Positions 22,393-31,190 of a stretch of 31,477 nucleotides of DNA are shown here, in pieces. The notes below the pieces were generated by a model that saw nothing but the letters and a program-made list of their open reading frames with translations, was not told the origin of the DNA and ran no database searches. A program made the position numbers and the translations under genes. The stretch spans positions 1 to 31,477 of the forward strand of contig CAWUXI010000053.1 of the NCBI GenBank assembly GCA_963926405.1. Direction: 5' to 3'. The stretch is from CALSMU01 sp963926405 (lineage in GTDB: Bacteria > Bacteroidota > Bacteroidia > Flavobacteriales_D > Parvicellaceae). How positions within the stretch are numbered: the stretch's first letter is position 1; each line of letters opens with the position of its first letter.

Positions 22393-25109
22393 GCTTTTTC
22401 TTTTAATTCGCCTTTAACCTCTTCGAGCTCTTTGATTGCTAATCCTAGCACAATTTCAACTCTGTTGACAATATCTGCAATTTCCTCTAAATCACCAACT
22501 TCTTTGTTTACTTTCTCTAAAATTTCCAGCTCTTTTCTAATTGAGGAGATTCCCATGTACTCAACATTTCCTTTTATTTTATGAGCAATTTTTCCTACCT
22601 CCTCCCATTTTTGGAAGTTAAAAGCCTCTTTTAGGTTATGCAAATCACTCGGAACGTTCTTAAAGAAAATAGAGATGTATTTTTCTAATTTTGAATAGTC
22701 GTTATTAGTAAGATTCAGCAATTCTTGTAAATGAACATGTTTTGTTTCATAGACTAACTCTTCTTTCGTTTCATCTATAAAGGTGTTTGAAAGATTAACC
22801 CGGGCTCTTTTAAGGTGCCTTTTTATAATTTGGTTCAAAAGGTTAAGGTTAATAGGTTTGAAAACGCAATCATTCATTCCTGCTTGATTGCATTTTTCTG
22901 CAACTCCATCTAGCACGTGTGCTGTCATCGCTATGATTGGTGTTCTTCCTTTACTGCCTTTTAATTTTCTAATTTGACGGGTTGCTTCATATCCGTCCAT
23001 TCTTGGCATTTGAATGTCCATCAATATAATGTCATAATTAGATTGTTTTACCTTCAGTAGAGCCATTTTCCCGTCGGTTGCCATTTCAACATTTACATTG
23101 TTTTTTTTATTATTTATTAAATCAAAGAAGATCTCCCTGTTTAATGTATTGTCGTCAACGACTAAAACCATTAGGTCCCTTAACGAGTTTCTGGTATTGT
23201 TTAATAACCCAGCGTTAAGTGTTTTATTGTTACTTTTTTTTAATTCCAGTTCAAATGAAAACCTACTACCCTCCCTATATGTGCTTTCTAAATGAATTTC
23301 ACTGTCCATTAGTTGGATTAAATTTTTAGTAATTGCAAGCCCTAAACCGGTGCCACCATATTGTCTTGTTGTTTGCGTAGTCTCTTGCTTAAAGGAGTCG
23401 AAAATAGTGTCTAGCCTACTTCTTCTAATACCGATTCCTGTATCTGATATTTCAAATAAAAGGGATATTGAATTTTCTCCTTCATGGCGCACACTAATCT
23501 TAATGCAAACCTCCCCATCTGATGTAAACTTAATTGCATTGTCTACTAGGTTTAAAACGATTTGGTTTATTCTGTGAGGGTCGCCCATTAAAACTTTTGG
23601 AATACTCTGATCTAACCTTGATATCAAAGACACGTTTTTCTCTCGAAGTTTAAAATCAAGGCTATTTATTAATTCACTTATGATGTCTTGAATGGAAAAA
23701 TCTACCGTCTCGAGTTCAATTGTTCCAGATTCTATTTTTGATAAATCCAAGACATCATTTACAAGAAACAAGATGTTTTGTGCGCTTGAAGTTATGGTTC
23801 TTAAGTATTTTTGCTGTACTGGATTTAAGTCTGTTTCGCCTAGTAATCTTGACATTCCGACCACAGCATTTAAGGGCGTTCTGATTTCGTGACTAGTGTA
23901 AGCAAAAAACTCTTCTTTTTCCACTCTTGAGCGGATCGCATCTTCATTGGCAAGTTGCAGCTGTTGGTTGATTTTGTTTTTTTGTTTAAGAGCAAAGACT
24001 AAAAATAAAGCAAGAATTATTACTACAAAGCAAACGACCAAAATAATATTTGTAAAGAAATTTTTATTTTTAAATTTTTGTTCCTTAAATTCTTTTTCTT
24101 TTTTCAGGAGCTGTATTACTTGATTCTTGTTTTCTATGTCTAATTGCGCCTCTAATTCAGAGATCTCTCTTGTGTCTTTAATCGCTAGATAATATTTAAG
24201 ATATTCGTAAGCCAGCTTATGATCTTCGTTTTTTTCGTAAACATTTGCTAGATTTTCATACCCTTTTTTTATGTATGCTTTTAGGCCTGTTTTTTCCGCT
24301 AAACCAAGACTGTTTTTCATATAAAGCACAGCTAAATCAAATTCATTTTCCGCTTGATAGAGTAAGCCTATTTCAAAACAAACAACGGCCTGTTTTTCTT
24401 TGTTATTAACCCTTTCAAAATCACCAAGCGATTTTAAATAGTAATCCAAGGCTTGATTATTCTTTTTTGCATTCTTGTAGAGAAAGGCTAAGGAAAAGGT
24501 CACTTCAGCCAACTCTTCTGTATTGTTGGTTAAAGAGACTGCTTCTAATGCAACTAAATAATATTGAAGCGATAGATTGTCTTTTCCTTGAACATGGCTT
24601 AAATCTCCTAAGCTAGAATTAACTTTCGACAAGCATAACGAACAATTAATTTCCTTAGCTATTTCCAGGGAAAGATTATAAAACCCTTCTGCTATTTGGA
24701 ACTCTCCCTTTTCCTGGTAAACTTGACCAATGAATAAATTACTTAATGATACCCCTCTTTGATCTTTGGTTTGCTCATTATTTCTTAAAGCACTGTAGTG
24801 AGCGTCTAAAGCGGCTTGATATTGCGCAAAATGTAATTCCAGTATACCAATTTGATTATACGCTTTAACTATCCCCTCATTGTATTGCAAGCTTTTGCTA
24901 ATGGTTAAGCTACGCCGAGCATTTTCCATTGCTTTTTCTGAGTTAGTCGGTTCATAAAGCTTAGATAACTCGTAGCACACATTAACCAATTTTTTATGGT
25001 CAGTTTCTGAGATTAATAAAGACTCGAGTTTGTTTATTTTTTGAAACCGTTGAGCAGATCCCTGAATGGACCCAAGAAGAAACAGAAAGATTAACAGTTT
25101 TTTTTTCAT
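22389..25109 (-). CDS. TPR-containing hybrid sensor histidine kinase with receiver and HPt domains
   Basis: A 906-residue sensor. A signal peptide (MKKKLLIFLFLLGSIQGSAQ) leads into a periplasmic array of tetratricopeptide repeats (about 40-325; for example AQYQAALDAHYSALR, NNQALDYYLKSL). A membrane helix spans about 353-376, then a short linker. The HisKA domain has His407 in YTSHEIRTPLNAVVG; the ATPase domain has NLVDNAIKFTSDG, ISDTGIGI and GGTGLGLAI. A receiver domain follows with Asp698 in ILMDIQMPRMDG, and finally an HPt domain with His843 in IAHKIKGN. All phosphotransfer residues are present, so the path His407, Asp698, His843, then Asp53 of the coupled LytTR regulator is complete. The TPR sensor region is common in Bacteroidota kinases; the signal is unknown. 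No strong promoter was found upstream. Confidence 0.95.
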   Translation of the reverse strand: MKKKLLIFLFLLGSIQGSAQRFQKINKLESLLISETDHKKLVNVCYELSKLYEPTNSEKAMENARRSLTISKSLQYNEGIVKAYNQIGILELHFAQYQAALDAHYSALRNNEQTKDQRGVSLSNLFIGQVYQEKGEFQIAEGFYNLSLEIAKEINCSLCLSKVNSSLGDLSHVQGKDNLSLQYYLVALEAVSLTNNTEELAEVTFSLAFLYKNAKKNNQALDYYLKSLGDFERVNNKEKQAVVCFEIGLLYQAENEFDLAVLYMKNSLGLAEKTGLKAYIKKGYENLANVYEKNEDHKLAYEYLKYYLAIKDTREISELEAQLDIENKNQVIQLLKKEKEFKEQKFKNKNFFTNIILVVCFVVIILALFLVFALKQKNKINQQLQLANEDAIRSRVEKEEFFAYTSHEIRTPLNAVVGMSRLLGETDLNPVQQKYLRTITSSAQNILFLVNDVLDLSKIESGTIELETVDFSIQDIISELINSLDFKLREKNVSLISRLDQSIPKVLMGDPHRINQIVLNLVDNAIKFTSDGEVCIKISVRHEGENSISLLFEISDTGIGIRRSRLDTIFDSFKQETTQTTRQYGGTGLGLAITKNLIQLMDSEIHLESTYREGSRFSFELELKKSNNKTLNAGLLNNTRNSLRDLMVLVVDDNTLNREIFFDLINNKKNNVNVEMATDGKMALLKVKQSNYDIILMDIQMPRMDGYEATRQIRKLKGSKGRTPIIAMTAHVLDGVAEKCNQAGMNDCVFKPINLNLLNQIIKRHLKRARVNLSNTFIDETKEELVYETKHVHLQELLNLTNNDYSKLEKYISIFFKNVPSDLHNLKEAFNFQKWEEVGKIAHKIKGNVEYMGISSIRKELEILEKVNKEVGDLEEIADIVNRVEIVLGLAIKELEEVKGELKEKA

Positions 25110-25139
25110 TTGTATCGAAAATACCAGGATTTGTACGTG

Positions 25140-25158
25140 AAAAAACCTAAAAAGGTTT
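25140..25158 (-). terminator. weak hairpin upstream of the kinase gene
   Basis: On the minus strand AAACCT-TTTT-AGGTTT is followed by TTT, a short, AT-rich hairpin 34 bases before the kinase start. It could end transcripts arriving from hemN or act in the kinase leader. The stem has only two G-C pairs, so its strength is doubtful. The rest of the gap 25159-25360 shows nothing recognisable. Confidence 0.3.
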
Positions 25159-25360
25159 CTCTTTTTTCTTGCTTGGGGTTTAATTCAATTTGGCCCATAG
25201 ACATGAATTAGCGCCCATACTCTTGAGTTTTAAATAAACGTAGCTGTTCTAAAACCGTTAACAAAGAAAAAGTAAGACTCGTCAACAAAAGGGCACTCCT
25301 AGTCAAATACTAACTGAATAGGTTTAACTAACGGGATTGTAAGATTGATTGCGCAGAGGT

Positions 25361-26725
25361 TTATACTGTTTGACTAAATATTTGAGTTTCTGGTTTGTTT
25401 CGAATCATTCTAGCGTCAAAACACATGCAAATGTTTCTTACGAAAAGCCTTCCTTTTTCAGGAACGGTTAATTTTTTTCCTTCCACCTCAACAAGACCGT
25501 CTTCTTTCATTTCATCGAGCATTTTTAAACCTTCTAAAAAAGCAGGTGTTTGTTGGTCAGCTTTTTCCCACGAAGTTTCAAAATGACACATTATATTTAG
25601 TATGTGTTTGCGGATAATTAGGTCTTCTTTAGAAAGTAAATGACCTCTTAATAGTGGGATTTCTCCTTGATTAACGATATCTTGATATTCTTCTACTGTT
25701 TTTACATTTTGCGCGAAGCTATACCAGCTGTCGCTAATGGCTGACATTCCTAAACCAATCATTAAAGCTGTTTTCCCAGAAGTATACCCCATAAAATTGC
25801 GATGAAGTGTTTTCTCTTGCATCGCTTTGTACATAGCGTCTGTTTTAAGAGCGAAATGATCCATTCCGACCTCTACGTATCCAATTTTATCAAACAGCTG
25901 TTTACCGACTTCGTATAACTCCCTTTTTACTTCGTCTTTTGGCAAATCATTTTCATCATAGCCCCTCTGGCCTAGCCCTTTTATCCACGGGACATGAGCG
26001 TAGCTATAGTAAGCAATTCTGTCTGGTTTTAATTCTTTTGTTTTATTAATGGTGTCTATTATGTTTTGTAAATTTTGCTTTGGTAAGCCAAAGACCAAAT
26101 CATGGCTTATCGAGGTGTATCCAATTTTACGTGCTAATTTAGTAACCCTTTCCACATTTTCAAAGGGCTGTATCCGGTTAATTGTTTTCTGTACAATTGG
26201 ATCGTAATCCTGCACCCCGAAACTGCAGCGCCTAAACCCTACCGCGTACAACACTTTTAATTGCTCTTCGGTCGTATTATTAGGGTGCCCTTCAAAACTG
26301 AATTCGTAGTTTTCCATCAAGTCAGAAGTTTCTACGATTCCAGTTATTAACTTTTTAAGGTTTTCAGCACTGAAAAAAGTGGGCGTTCCTCCTCCTAAAT
26401 GAATCTCCTTGATTTTTGGTTTTTCTGAAAAATGCTTTATATACAAGTGCCACTCTTTCAATACAGTGTCAATATATGGTTCTTCAACATCGTGCCGTTT
26501 TGTAATTCTCTTATGACACCCACAAAACGTACAAAGATTTTCACAAAAAGGGAGGTGAATGTATAGGCTAATTCCTTCTGTGCTATTACTGTCATTAAAA
26601 GCTTTTTTGAAAGTTTTTGTCCACTCATGTTTTTTTATGCCCTGTTTGTTCCAAAAAGGAACCGTTGGATAAGATGTATATCTTGGTCCAGGGACATTGT
26701 ATTTTCTAATTAGGGAGATATCCAT
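25361..26725 (-). CDS. hemN: oxygen-independent coproporphyrinogen III dehydrogenase
   Basis: A radical SAM enzyme that converts coproporphyrinogen III to protoporphyrinogen IX without oxygen, in heme synthesis. The 454-residue protein starts DISLIRKYNVPGPRYTSYPT, typical of true HemN. The iron-sulfur cluster motif is Cys61-x3-Cys65-x2-Cys68 with the extra Cys70 (PFCENLCTFCGCHK), as in E. coli (Cys62, 66, 69, 71). EIHLGGGTPTF is the SAM-binding glycine motif. The extra Cys and the N-terminal segment distinguish it from the HemW heme chaperone. No FNR-like operator was found in the 110 bases upstream. QueD lies upstream on the same strand, 110 bases away. Confidence 0.96.
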   Translation of the reverse strand: MDISLIRKYNVPGPRYTSYPTVPFWNKQGIKKHEWTKTFKKAFNDSNSTEGISLYIHLPFCENLCTFCGCHKRITKRHDVEEPYIDTVLKEWHLYIKHFSEKPKIKEIHLGGGTPTFFSAENLKKLITGIVETSDLMENYEFSFEGHPNNTTEEQLKVLYAVGFRRCSFGVQDYDPIVQKTINRIQPFENVERVTKLARKIGYTSISHDLVFGLPKQNLQNIIDTINKTKELKPDRIAYYSYAHVPWIKGLGQRGYDENDLPKDEVKRELYEVGKQLFDKIGYVEVGMDHFALKTDAMYKAMQEKTLHRNFMGYTSGKTALMIGLGMSAISDSWYSFAQNVKTVEEYQDIVNQGEIPLLRGHLLSKEDLIIRKHILNIMCHFETSWEKADQQTPAFLEGLKMLDEMKEDGLVEVEGKKLTVPEKGRLFVRNICMCFDARMIRNKPETQIFSQTV

Positions 26726-26835
26726 TTTACCTTTTTTGTCGTTTTTTCAGCGTTTAAATCATTGAAGAAAGCATATAAAAACCTATAACTAGTATGTTGT
26801 CTTAAGCCTTCTCCCCATCAAAATGCTACTTCGCT

Positions 26836-27273
26836 TTATTGGTTGTCACTTGCAAACCATTCAGCATAACTATTTGCCGTTTCTCTTAAAAATGCAGAAT
26901 GTAATTTGACTCTTCCTTGTAAGTGTTTTTGAATCATTTCTATAATCTCAATCAACATGTTTTCACAGGTAGGTTGATAATTCACATAGCGAACACGTTC
27001 ATTGTCTTTTTCGATACCCTTAAACCGGGAATCATTGCGCAACAGTAATCGATGATCAAACTCCTCATAAACATTTTCACGAACAATTGTCTTTATATCT
27101 CCAAAGTCGACAACCATTCCACAATCAGATAGGGCCGCGTTATCGACCGGTTCACCAATTAAGGTAATCTTTAAGTGATATGAATGACCATGAATGTCCT
27201 TACATTTACCCTCATACCCATCCAGAGCGTGTGCTGCTTCAAAATCAAATTCTTTGGTTATTCGAATGTTCAT
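26836..27273 (-). CDS. queD: 6-carboxytetrahydropterin synthase / 6-pyruvoyl-tetrahydropterin synthase family
   Basis: A 145-residue zinc enzyme of the PTPS/QueD fold. In queuosine (7-deazaguanine) synthesis QueD turns dihydroneopterin triphosphate into 6-carboxytetrahydropterin. Zinc ligands are His15 (FEAAHAL), His28 and His30 (IHGH); the catalytic cysteine is Cys24 in GKCKDIHGH. The DFGDIK, FDHRLLL and CENMLIE segments and the pterin-binding Glu in LRETANSYAEW complete the family pattern. The C-x3-HGH spacing fits QueD rather than the animal-type enzyme. No other queuosine genes are in the window. Confidence 0.93.
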   Translation of the reverse strand: MNIRITKEFDFEAAHALDGYEGKCKDIHGHSYHLKITLIGEPVDNAALSDCGMVVDFGDIKTIVRENVYEEFDHRLLLRNDSRFKGIEKDNERVRYVNYQPTCENMLIEIIEMIQKHLQGRVKLHSAFLRETANSYAEWFASDNQ

Positions 27274-27793
27274 TTGCTTCTAGATTTTGGGTAAAGGTAG
27301 CAAAAACCTATGCTGCAAATACATCATTTTTGTCTTGTTTGTGTCAGATTAAATATAGTTCCTGCTGAGGTGATGTCCGGAGCACGCATGCTACTTTACA
27401 CAAATTTACTGTTTTTCGGCTACTAATCTCTTAAGGGCATTCAATTCTAACGATGAAGGGCTTGATCGCTTTTATCCAGACAGGTTTCCTTAAATAGCTA
27501 CTTATCTGCGTACTCTCCTTTTTGGGTTTTAGAGAAAAAAGCTGCTATTTCCGAAAGAAAGGGCCTGGTTATTTGTAAAACAATCTTTGTGAGCAGAAAG
27601 AAGCTATAATTTGGCAAGTCTAAAGAGTTCCTTTTCCTAACTAATTTCCTTTTGTAGCAAACCAATTTCTTCGAGTATTTTTATTTGATTAATATAATCA
27701 AGAAAAAATCATAGTTTTTTTGGAAACAAAACAATAGAATTATCGTATTTCTTTAACCAAATCCTAGATTAAGGTTATACCTTAGTACGCTAA
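27274..27793 (+). other. 520-base intergenic region with no recognised gene
   Basis: Neither strand has an open frame that looks like a protein, and no tRNA or strong hairpin was seen. The part next to queD (27274-27330) should hold that gene's promoter, but only poor matches exist (TACCTTTA on the minus strand). The last 20 bases before 27794 contain TACCTTAG, one base off the -7 consensus. The middle (about 27360-27600) is less AT-rich than the flanks and might be a decayed gene or an untranslated RNA; nothing supports either directly. Confidence 0.5.
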
Positions 27794-30700
27794 ATGAACG
27801 GAATTGATCTTCTTATAGAAAAACTTGACGGATTTATTCGTAAGTATTATAAAAATAGACTTTTGAAAGGCCTTATTTATAGTGCTACATTGTTGTGTTC
27901 TTTTTTTTTATTTGTGGTTCTGCTCGAATATTTTGGAGAATTTGATGAAATAGGCAGAGCTCTTTTGTTCTATGGTTACTTTGGATTAGCGTTGTTTATT
28001 TTAGTTTTTTATGTTGCCATCCCTCTGATACAGTTAACGAAATTAGGTAAAGTGATAACCTATGAGCAGGCGGCAAAAATTGTTGGAAACCATTTTGGAG
28101 ACATAAAGGACAAGATTGTAAACACACTTCAATTGAGTGAAAATAAAGCGGACATCCCATCAGGGCAATACACTTTGGTTTCTGCAAGTATAGATCAAAG
28201 AGTAAGGCAACTTACAGCGGTACCTTTTAATGCTGCGATAGATTTTTCTGAGAATAAAAAATATTTAAAAGTTCTATTATTTCCAATAGTTGTTTTGTTG
28301 ATTATTTCTTTTGCGGATAGTAGTATTATTTTAAATAGTACGGCTAATATATTGCACCACAATAAATATATTGCAACGAATGCTGCGTTTGGGTTTGAGG
28401 TTCAAAATGAAACTCTTGAAGTGATTCAACAAGAAAACTTTGTTTTGTCAGTCAAGGTAAGCGGAGATCATATTCCTAGTTCAGTTTATGTTATTGTTGA
28501 TGGAAGGAAGCATAAGCTAAAAAAAACAAGCAATGTTTCATTTGAACACACATTTAGAAACGTAAACAAGGACCACGATTTTTTCTTAACAGCAGAAGAG
28601 GTTTCCTCAGAGGGCTATTTACTTAGCGTAATACCTAAGCCTTCATTAATGGGCTTTCGAATTAAATTAGACTATCCGGAATATACAGGATTAAAGGACG
28701 AGGAATTAGACAACGTAGGGGACTTAACTTTTCCATCAGGCACAAATGCGGAATGGGTTTTTATAACAAAAAACACGAATCAAATAAATATTCATTTTCC
28801 TGATTCCTTAGTTGTGCTAAACCCTTTTAAACAGAACTCCTTTATTCATAGCCAACAGCTTTTTAAGAGCTGCGGCTATTCAATTTCTACGAAGAATGAA
28901 TTCATTACGAAGAATGACTCTATAGCATATTTTCTAAACGTAATTAAGGACGCATCCCCTACTATAAATGTTGATGAGAAATTGGATTCAGGAAATATTT
29001 TCATTCATTATTTTAATGGAGAAATTGCAGATGATTATGGTTTCACAGATCTGGTGTTCAAATACAGAAGGATTAGTGAAGGAAAAGCAGCAAAGTTCGA
29101 GTCTTTTAAAGTACCTATCTCTAAAAGCTATAATAAAGAACAGTTTTTTCACTATTTTGACATGTCTGAACTTAATTTAAGCCCAGGCGAAGCTGTAGAA
29201 CACTTCTTTGTTGTTTGGGACAATGACGGGTTAAATGGCCCAAAGTCTTCTCGTTCTCAAGCTAGAATTTATAAAGCCCCTACATTAAATGAGCTTGCTA
29301 ACAAAGCCGATAAATCAAATAAAGACATTAAGGATAAGCTTTCCGAAAATTTAGAAGCAGCACAAAAACTTAATGAAGAATTAAAAGAGATTCAAAAGAA
29401 TTTTTTAGAAAAACCAAAACTCGATTGGCAAGATAAAAACCGCCTAGAGGATTTTTTAAAGAAGCAACAAAGTCTGGCGAATAAAATTAATCAGATGAAA
29501 CAGGAGAACGGCAAGAAAAACAAGGAACAGAATGAATATGAAAAGCTGAGTGAAGACATCCTAGAAAAGCAACAGCAACTGAATGAATTGTTTGAACAAT
29601 TAATGACTGATGAAATGAAGGAAATGTACCGGGAGCTTCAAAAGATGTTAGAGGAGTTGAATAAGGAGCAGTTGTTAAATAAGATGGATGAAATTGAACT
29701 GTCTCAAGAGCAAATGGAAAAGGAACTTGATCGGTCGTTAGAACAGTTCAAACAGATGGAGTTTGACAGCAAATTAGAAAAAATTACAAAACGATTGGAT
29801 GAATTAGCTGAAAAGCAAAAGTCGTTATCGAAGGAAACGATTAACAAAGAGAAATCTAATTTTCAATTAAACAAGGAACAAGAAAAGTTAAATGAGGAGT
29901 TTATAAATGTTCAGGAAGAAATGAAAGAATTGAAGGATTTGAATGAGGATTTGGAGAAGAAAAAGAACATGCTTGACACTGAAGAGGAGGAAAGCAAAAT
30001 CTCTGAGGAGATGAAGGAGAGCAAGGAGAATATTGAAGAGAAAAAGAATAAAAAAGCTTCAGAGAAGCAAGATCAAGCTGCAGAGGACATGGAAGATCTT
30101 TCGCAGATGCTGAAGAACATGAAATCAAAAGATAAAGAACAAAAAGAGGGCGAAAACATGGATTCTTTGCGTCAATTACTTGAGAATTTAATACAGTTTT
30201 CATTTGAACAAGAAGAAGTCATGGGTGATTTGATTGGGCTTAGTCCAAAAGATCCGCAATATGTTAAGCTGGGACAAAGACAGCGTAAATTAGAAGATGA
30301 TGCTCAACTTTTGGAAGATTCTCTTTTTGCTTTGAGTAAAAGAATTATACAGTTGGGCCCGCATATTAATAAGGAGGTTGCTGCTATGAACAAGAACATT
30401 GAGAGCGCTGTCAAGCATATTTCTGAAAGACAGACCCCTCAGGCTACCAGTGAACAGCAGTATGTCATGACAGCAGCCAATAATTTAGCGCTTTTGTTTG
30501 ACGAAGCTATTAAACAAATGCAAGAGCAGCAAAAAGGACCTCCAGGTGAAGGTGAGTGTAATAAACCAGGAGGGAAAGGTAAAGGAAAGCCATCTGCTCA
30601 AAGCATGAAGGAAATGCAGGATGCTTTAAAAAAACAGCTTGAAAAGATGAAGAAATCCATGGAAAAGGGTGATAATCCTGGAGGAAAGAAAGAGGGCGAA

Positions 30701-31186
30701 AAGGGTGATGGGGGCAAAAAGCCTGGAGGAAAGGAAGGTGGCGGAGGAATGGGAGGAATGTCCAGTAAAGATATTGCTCAAATGGCTGCAGAGCAGAGTG
30801 CCTTGAGAAAACAAATGGAGCAAATGGGCCAGGAGTTGAACAAGGACGGATCTGGGTATGGAAATGGCTTAAAAAAAATAGCCAAAGAGATGGAGGAACT
30901 GGAAGAAGATATTGTAAACAAAAGAATTTCGAATGTGACACTAACGCGCCATAAGGATATTATGACTCGGCTTTTGGAACATGAGAAAGCTCAAAGGGAA
31001 CGAGAGTTTGACGAGAAAAGAGAAGCGAATGAGGCAAAAGACCAGCTTTTTAGTAACCCAAATGAATATTTTGAGTATAACGAGGAGAAAGAGAAGGAAA
31101 TTGAAATGCTAAAAACTATTCCACCTGCTCTGAAGCCTTACTATAAAAACAAAGTGAACGAGTATTTTAATCAAATTGATGAGTGA
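27794..31186 (+). CDS. large DUF4175-type membrane protein with long coiled coil
   Basis: An 1130-residue protein of the DUF4175 type found across Bacteroidota; its function is not known to me. Three membrane helices are seen: about 24-46, 56-80 and 157-178. Then comes an extra-cytoplasmic beta-rich region (about 180-495) with MGFRIKLDYPEYTGLKDEEL and DDYGFTDLVFKYR, resembling repeated Ig-like folds. Residues about 498-800 are an almost unbroken Glu/Lys/Gln/Leu-rich coiled coil. Residues about 911-995 are low-complexity Gly/Lys/Pro/Met tracts (EGGGGMGGMSSKD), followed by a helical tail. The layout suggests a structural or scaffold protein spanning the envelope. It lies 4 bases before an HATPase gene, so the two may be coupled. 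Strong base bias of the repeats creates false open frames on the other strand. Confidence 0.88.
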   Translation: MNGIDLLIEKLDGFIRKYYKNRLLKGLIYSATLLCSFFLFVVLLEYFGEFDEIGRALLFYGYFGLALFILVFYVAIPLIQLTKLGKVITYEQAAKIVGNHFGDIKDKIVNTLQLSENKADIPSGQYTLVSASIDQRVRQLTAVPFNAAIDFSENKKYLKVLLFPIVVLLIISFADSSIILNSTANILHHNKYIATNAAFGFEVQNETLEVIQQENFVLSVKVSGDHIPSSVYVIVDGRKHKLKKTSNVSFEHTFRNVNKDHDFFLTAEEVSSEGYLLSVIPKPSLMGFRIKLDYPEYTGLKDEELDNVGDLTFPSGTNAEWVFITKNTNQINIHFPDSLVVLNPFKQNSFIHSQQLFKSCGYSISTKNEFITKNDSIAYFLNVIKDASPTINVDEKLDSGNIFIHYFNGEIADDYGFTDLVFKYRRISEGKAAKFESFKVPISKSYNKEQFFHYFDMSELNLSPGEAVEHFFVVWDNDGLNGPKSSRSQARIYKAPTLNELANKADKSNKDIKDKLSENLEAAQKLNEELKEIQKNFLEKPKLDWQDKNRLEDFLKKQQSLANKINQMKQENGKKNKEQNEYEKLSEDILEKQQQLNELFEQLMTDEMKEMYRELQKMLEELNKEQLLNKMDEIELSQEQMEKELDRSLEQFKQMEFDSKLEKITKRLDELAEKQKSLSKETINKEKSNFQLNKEQEKLNEEFINVQEEMKELKDLNEDLEKKKNMLDTEEEESKISEEMKESKENIEEKKNKKASEKQDQAAEDMEDLSQMLKNMKSKDKEQKEGENMDSLRQLLENLIQFSFEQEEVMGDLIGLSPKDPQYVKLGQRQRKLEDDAQLLEDSLFALSKRIIQLGPHINKEVAAMNKNIESAVKHISERQTPQATSEQQYVMTAANNLALLFDEAIKQMQEQQKGPPGEGECNKPGGKGKGKPSAQSMKEMQDALKKQLEKMKKSMEKGDNPGGKKEGEKGDGGKKPGGKEGGGGMGGMSSKDIAQMAAEQSALRKQMEQMGQELNKDGSGYGNGLKKIAKEMEELEEDIVNKRISNVTLTRHKDIMTRLLEHEKAQREREFDEKREANEAKDQLFSNPNEYFEYNEEKEKEIEMLKTIPPALKPYYKNKVNEYFNQIDE

Positions 31187-31190
31187 TACG

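Noticed and set aside
26726..26835. FNR-type operator upstream of hemN
   Set aside because: No TTGAT-N4-ATCAA-like sequence is present; only a lone ATCATTGA-type fragment is seen.
27180..27368. A 62-residue plus-strand frame overlapping the start of queD
   Set aside because: Half of it is antisense to the conserved HGH region of queD and the rest has no recognisable character or promoter.
29901..30941. Minus-strand open frames of 65-143 residues inside the DUF4175 gene
   Set aside because: They are shadows of a purine-rich coiled-coil and Gly/Lys-rich coding strand; their products are F/S/P/L-rich low complexity.
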